Shown in pieces: positions 60,201-64,000 of a DNA stretch of 64,000 bases. A program made the translations under genes and the position numbers. Within the stretch, counting starts at the first letter, position 1; the number at the start of each line of letters is the position of its first letter. The notes beneath the pieces were generated by a model. The model was given only the letters and a program-made list of their open reading frames with translations. It was not told where the DNA came from and made no database searches. This DNA comes from Bradyrhizobium sp. 190 (GTDB taxonomy: Bacteria > Pseudomonadota > Alphaproteobacteria > Rhizobiales > Xanthobacteraceae), in contig NZ_JADPJL010000008.1 of the NCBI RefSeq assembly GCF_023073415.1, positions 1-64,000 on the forward strand, written 5' to 3'.

Positions 60201-63176
60201 CTAGAGTTCGATTTCCTCTCTCGGTCCTTCCGAGACTGAAAGGGCTTTGGAATCGGCCACCCAGAGCATTCCGTCGATCACTTCCGCCAGTCCGGCCACT
60301 GTCGGGCGCTCGAAGAGGTTGCGAAGCTGCACGTCGACGCCGAAGGTTCCCCGCATGCGCGACACCGCCCGCATCACCAGGAGCGAGTGCCCGCCCAGAC
60401 CCAAGAAGTTGTCGTGACGGCCGATCGACTCAACCTTCAGGAGATCGCGCCACAGCGCGGCCAGTGTCTTCTCGGTTTCCGTCGAGGGGGCGACGAAGTC
60501 TTGTGCAGGCTGGATGTTTTCCGCCGTCGGCTCGGGAAGCGCGGAGCGGTCGATCTTGCCGTTGGACGTGAGCGGCATCCGTTCGAGGCGAACATAGTGC
60601 GTCGGAATCATGGACTCGAAGAGTTCTTCGGCGAGGTGGATGCGCAGGTCGGCCACGGTCAGGGGTTTCGACGAGACATAGTAGGCCACAAGTCGTGCGA
60701 TGCCGTCTTCGGCCGCTGGCGGTTCGACATAGCCGATCTGGGCCATAATCTCCTTGATGCGGGGTACGTCCAGCTCGTCGTTGAGTTCGTCAACGGCTTC
60801 GTCGCGCGTCTTCTGGCCAAGACGTACATCCCAGCTGTAGGGAAGAGCGTAGTTGTGATATCCCCGCTGCTTCTTATGAACGTAGATGCCGACATCGTTG
60901 ATGAGGCAGTTCGTGGAGCGTCCTGTATCCGCAGGCCGGTCCCATCCTGCCTGCGTCTTCAGGAAGTCGAGCATGTCCTCCAGAGGGACGCTCCAGTAGC
61001 GGTAGAAGTCGATGAACTTCACTTCCTCGAATACTGAGTCGCTCCGGAAGGCATCCACGTTGAGATAGCGCGACACAGCATCCTCGCGGCGGTGATACTC
61101 CTTGCGCGCCTCGGCGATGAGCGCGTCCAGGCGGGCCGGATCGTAGTCGTCCCGCTTGAAGACTTCCTCCGTCAATCGCGTCTCAAAGAATTGGCCGCGG
61201 GACAACCCCGTCACGATGTACCCGATCCCTCGTTCGCGAGCGACGTTCGTGGCCAGGGTGTAGATCGTTTTGAAGCAGCCGTTGCAGACGTTCGCGAACC
61301 GTTTCAGGCTGTCGACGAAGATCTCGTTCATATGCGGCGTGCTTCCCCAGTGGTGATCCAGGCCGAGGGAGTTCACGAGCCGCCTGATATTGGCTTTGGC
61401 TCCTTCCGAAATGAAACCGTTGTCGAGGGTGAAGGTGAGCGGCTTCACGCCCATGGCGACGAGCTTGCACAGCATAAAACTGCTGTCTTTGCCGCCGCTC
61501 AACAGCACGATGCAATCGTAAGGTCCTTTCCGGTTAGCCTGCATCTCCGCGATGAGAACCTGGAGGTCATCCGATGTCTTGAAATAAGTCTGCGCCTTGT
61601 CGACATAGGTGTCGAAGGCCCGGCATAGATTGCAGACGCCTGCCGCATCGAACGTCGTGCCGGGCAGGTCGGATGCGACACCGCACCGTTCGCAATAGCG
61701 CACTTGCGTCGTTGGTTTCGCCACCGAGGTGGCGATGGCAGCGACAGCGCATTCCTGAACGTGCGGGTGCTTCAGAAGCCGCGCTTCGATCTCGCCCAGC
61801 TCGACACGCGCGCCACCAAGCTTCACCTGATGATCGGCACGGCCGAGAAAGTCGAGGCGCCCTTCCGAGTTCCAGCGGGCGAGATCGCCCGTCTTGTACA
61901 GCTGCAGCTTCGAAAACCCATCTCGGGGATCGGTGGCCGTGAGGAAACGCTCGTCGGTCAGGTCAGGGCGATTGAAATAGCCTCTCGCGAGACCGTCGCC
62001 GGCAATGAACATCTCACCGATGACGCCGGGGGCGGTGGGCTGATGTGCCTTGTTGAGGACGTAGATGCCCGCATTGGCGGCTGGAACGCCGATCGGCACC
62101 GATGCGGATTGATCCCGGTCGATGTCGAAACGGTGAATCATGCAGCCCACAGTGGCTTCGGTCGGTCCGTACTCGTTGTAGATCTCGATGGCATGGGGGA
62201 TGGCTTTCGTGATATCGCGAGCCAACTCGGTCTTGAAGTCCTCGCCACCCACGATGAACTTACGCAGTCTTGTGGTCTCAAGATTGCAGTCGCGGATCAT
62301 CGCGAGATGCGCCGGCGTCAGCTTCATGATATCGACGGCATTGTCGTCGATGACCTTGAGCACGACCATGCTCTGGACTCCGGGATCACCAAGATAGACC
62401 ACGATGCGGCCGCCGGTGATGAGTGGCGTGAAGAGCGTCGTGACGGTCAGGTCGAAGGCGAGGGATGAGAAAAGGGGCCATGCGAGACGTTCGCCGGAAC
62501 TGTACATCCGAGCGGCCCACCAGATGTAGTTCACCAGATTCCGGTGCTCGATCACGACGCCCTTGGGCGTGCCGGTCGAGCCGGAGGTGAAGATGATATA
62601 GGCGGTGCCGTCCTGCGTGGCAGCGGACGGTCGGTCCGAGTCCGGCTGATTCAAAATCGACCCGAAATCGGCGTCGAGCACGAAAATGTCGGCAAGGTTC
62701 TCGGAAATGACGGATTGCAAGCGCGCCTGAGTGATCGCCACCGGCGCCCGCACGTCGGTCCCGTTGGCAATGTCCTTCAGGATTGTTGCGAGACGTCCCT
62801 TCGGCGTTGCCGCATCCACCGGCACATAGGCTGCACCGGACTTCAGGACGCCTAAGATCGCGACGACGACTTCAATGGAGTGCTCCATGAACACAACGGC
62901 AATCCGACCCGGCCCCACGCCGGTCGAGCTCAGATGCGCGGCCATCTGGTTGGAGCGTTCATTGAGCTGCTGGTACGTCAGTGTTGCATCGCCGAAACGG
63001 ATCGCTTCAGCGTCAGGACTACGCGTCGCTTGGTCGCGAAAGAGATCGACGATCGTCCTGTCCGACGGGTAGGGCGCTGCCGTGGCGTTGTACTCGACAA
63101 CCAGCGCTTGATGATCGGCATCTTTTAACAGGGGAAGCGCTATGCCGTCGGCCGCGATAGGTAGGACTTCATTCAT
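60201..63176 (-). CDS. NRPS A-PCP protein with PP-loop amidotransferase-like domain inserted in the adenylation domain
   Basis: About 990 residues (numbered from the upstream ATG 63191). The adenylation core (40-487) has A3 YIIFTSGSTGTPKGVVIEHR, A4 AFDLTVTTLF, A5 YNEYGPTEAT, A7 YKTGDLARW and A8 GRADHQVKLGGARVELGEIE. After A8 comes a ~340-residue insert (488-826): CERC...CNLC zinc ribbon (C500, C503, C520, C523), PP-loop LLSGGKDSSFML (565-570), CNGCF (636-639), all typical of WbpG-type N-acetyl sugar amidotransferases. The adenylation domain then resumes with MPLTSNGKIDRSALP (A10), and a carrier domain follows with GLGGHSLL (Ser936). No condensation domain is present. Specificity residues read D-L-T-K-I-G-E-V-G, close to the published asparagine code. 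I prefer ATG 63176, with GGGAG upstream. Confidence 0.92.
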   Translation of the reverse strand: MNEVLPIAADGIALPLLKDADHQALVVEYNATAAPYPSDRTIVDLFRDQATRSPDAEAIRFGDATLTYQQLNERSNQMAAHLSSTGVGPGRIAVVFMEHSIEVVVAILGVLKSGAAYVPVDAATPKGRLATILKDIANGTDVRAPVAITQARLQSVISENLADIFVLDADFGSILNQPDSDRPSAATQDGTAYIIFTSGSTGTPKGVVIEHRNLVNYIWWAARMYSSGERLAWPLFSSLAFDLTVTTLFTPLITGGRIVVYLGDPGVQSMVVLKVIDDNAVDIMKLTPAHLAMIRDCNLETTRLRKFIVGGEDFKTELARDITKAIPHAIEIYNEYGPTEATVGCMIHRFDIDRDQSASVPIGVPAANAGIYVLNKAHQPTAPGVIGEMFIAGDGLARGYFNRPDLTDERFLTATDPRDGFSKLQLYKTGDLARWNSEGRLDFLGRADHQVKLGGARVELGEIEARLLKHPHVQECAVAAIATSVAKPTTQVRYCERCGVASDLPGTTFDAAGVCNLCRAFDTYVDKAQTYFKTSDDLQVLIAEMQANRKGPYDCIVLLSGGKDSSFMLCKLVAMGVKPLTFTLDNGFISEGAKANIRRLVNSLGLDHHWGSTPHMNEIFVDSLKRFANVCNGCFKTIYTLATNVARERGIGYIVTGLSRGQFFETRLTEEVFKRDDYDPARLDALIAEARKEYHRREDAVSRYLNVDAFRSDSVFEEVKFIDFYRYWSVPLEDMLDFLKTQAGWDRPADTGRSTNCLINDVGIYVHKKQRGYHNYALPYSWDVRLGQKTRDEAVDELNDELDVPRIKEIMAQIGYVEPPAAEDGIARLVAYYVSSKPLTVADLRIHLAEELFESMIPTHYVRLERMPLTSNGKIDRSALPEPTAENIQPAQDFVAPSTETEKTLAALWRDLLKVESIGRHDNFLGLGGHSLLVMRAVSRMRGTFGVDVQLRNLFERPTVAGLAEVIDGMLWVADSKALSVSEGPREEIEL
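60714..61730 (-). other. Inserted PP-loop ATP-pyrophosphatase/amidotransferase domain
   Basis: Domain-level feature within the synthetase: from TTQVRYCERCGVASDLPGTT, FDAAGVCNLCRAF, YDCIVLLSGGKDSSFMLCKL, PLTFTLDNGFISEGAKANIR, LGLDHHWGSTPHMNEIFVDS, NVCNGCFKTIYTLATNVARE, YIVTGLSRGQFFETRL to LINDVGIYVHKKQRGYHNYA. It aligns in order with stand-alone sugar amidotransferases (zinc ribbon, PP-loop, second Cys pair). The insertion lies in the hinge between the large and small adenylation subdomains (after A8, before A9/A10), the site where other interrupted domains carry methyltransferases. Confidence 0.88.
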
Positions 63177-63212
63177 GAGATACGCTCCCATTGCGGAAAT
63201 AAAAAAATCAAA

Positions 63213-64000
63213 TCACGTCAATCGTTCAGCTTTATGGATTGCTTGGCGATAAAGCTCTGCGATGGCAGGTGCATCCGGTTCCTCCAGCATAAGTGAACCG
63301 TTGCAGTCCTCGGGCCCGAAATAAAATTCGGCATGGGGCACCACTCGAAGCCATCGGTACGGTGCTGCACCCGATCGCAGCCAAGCCTTGTTCGGAAGGA
63401 TAATGCATACTCGACCCGAATACGGAGTGGGAATGTACCGCCGGAAAGCCGCGATCGCCGTGGATTTGAGTCGAGCTCTGCTCGCTAGCACCGGATCCGT
63501 AGTGACAGACTCTTTGCTTTTGCGAACGCGCTCGCCGAGATTCCGGAGGCGACCGCCGAAATATCGGAGATGGGCGCCGAATGTCGGCAGCTTCGCCATC
63601 TCTCGCAGGTGCGGATAGACACTACGCCTAGCAAGGAAATACAGCAGACGCGGCAATTCCTTATAGGTGGTGGGGTGAAGAGGGCCAAAGAGCGCCATGC
63701 ATGGCACCTCCGCTCCGCGTTGACCCAGGATTTTCGCCAGTTCGAAAGCGGTTGCAGCGCCGGAGCAGTAACCGGCGATGATGTACGGACCGGTGGGCTG
63801 GTATTCGACGATCTGACGGGCGAAGTACTCGGCGATATCTTCGACGCTGTCCATCGGCTCGCTCTGCCCATCGAAGCCAGACGGTTGGAGTGCGTAAAAC
63901 GGTTGATCGTCGCCCAGGTGCTTCGACAGGTCCGAGAATGAGAAGGGCGCCCCGATATGCCCGGGTACGGCGTAAATCGGCGTGCGTGTTCCGCGAGACT
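63213..64000 (-). CDS. Thioesterase domain, C-terminal part of a synthetase, runs off the window
   Basis: The frame is open from the window edge and encodes TPIYAVPGHIGAPFSFSDLS, KHLGDDQPFYALQPSGFDGQ, IAEYFARQIVEYQPTGPYII, AGYCSGAATAFELAKILGQR, a lid region rich in Arg/Leu, and FYFGPEDCNGSLMLEEPDAP near the end. This is an alpha/beta-hydrolase thioesterase of the type that ends NRPS/PKS proteins. The nucleophile elbow is G-Y-C-S-G: Cys (codon 63765-63767) stands where Ser is usual. The stop at 63213 lies 36 bp before ATG 63176 of the next gene, so both belong to one leftward operon. The upstream modules are outside the window. Confidence 0.85.
   Translation of the reverse strand, partial: SRGTRTPIYAVPGHIGAPFSFSDLSKHLGDDQPFYALQPSGFDGQSEPMDSVEDIAEYFARQIVEYQPTGPYIIAGYCSGAATAFELAKILGQRGAEVPCMALFGPLHPTTYKELPRLLYFLARRSVYPHLREMAKLPTFGAHLRYFGGRLRNLGERVRKSKESVTTDPVLASRARLKSTAIAAFRRYIPTPYSGRVCIILPNKAWLRSGAAPYRWLRVVPHAEFYFGPEDCNGSLMLEEPDAPAIAELYRQAIHKAERLT

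Overview
This 64 kb window reads as an accessory, insertion-sequence-rich stretch of an alphaproteobacterial genome. The order is inferred, most plausibly Hyphomicrobiales such as a Bradyrhizobium relative. The basis is the transposon families (IS66 with tnpA/tnpB/tnpC, IS630, IS5, IS481-like, IS4, a large serine recombinase), the ExoF/ExoY/ExoP-type polysaccharide genes and the moderately high G+C codon use. No rRNA gene, intact tRNA or housekeeping gene is present to fix the species.

Positions 1-52 kb are an exopolysaccharide/capsule locus broken up by transposons. At the left end, an outer-membrane export protein (ExoF-like) is divergent from a sugar-phosphate transferase that would start the lipid-linked repeat unit. 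An ExoP-like chain-length protein follows, cut off by an IS5-type relic before its kinase domain. Next come a MurJ-type flippase and a frameshifted FkbM methyltransferase that look foreign. The rest includes several SAM methyltransferases, GT4 glycosyltransferases, a Wzy/ligase-like membrane protein, two AsnB-like amidotransferases, a polysaccharide deacetylase, a GMC oxidoreductase with an aldo/keto reductase, and an Alg14/Alg13-like split glycosyltransferase in an operon with a Gfo/Idh/MocA dehydrogenase and a 287-residue protein of unknown role. Embedded at 24.5-30.4 kb is a type I secretion set: an HlyD-like adaptor, an HlyB-like ABC exporter with two tandem C39-like domains, and a heparin-lyase-I-like polysaccharide lyase as probable cargo. 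A second lyase at 34-35 kb is broken by one amber codon. A third (53-54.8 kb) is a multidomain lipoprotein lying beside the 3' end of a tRNA gene and its terminator, which suggests foreign DNA.

Between intact genes lie relics of the same gene types: 5' pieces of asnB and of a nucleotide-sugar dehydrogenase, pieces of ExoF and glycosyltransferases, and an inverted 0.75 kb copy of the glycosyltransferase-wzy junction. Two kinds of dispersed non-coding sequence recur in front of polysaccharide genes: an upstream motif related to GTTACYCA...ATTGGC, and a ~75-220 bp element present four times. One IS66 element (19114-22227) can be delimited exactly. It has terminal repeats and an 8-bp target duplication, carries a pRiA4b-ORF3-like passenger gene, and sits inside an older IS66 tnpC whose frame is restored when it is removed.

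From 56.6 kb to the right edge the content changes. A third, E. coli-type asparagine synthetase (TTG start) faces a leftward nonribosomal peptide operon: a thioesterase-ended synthetase running off the right edge, a one-module protein whose adenylation domain is interrupted by a WbpG-like PP-loop amidotransferase/ATP-pyrophosphatase domain, and an acyl-CoA-dehydrogenase-type flavoprotein. The specificity residues resemble an asparagine code, and the thioesterase has Cys at its nucleophile position. This small cluster is the strongest candidate for an undescribed system in the window.
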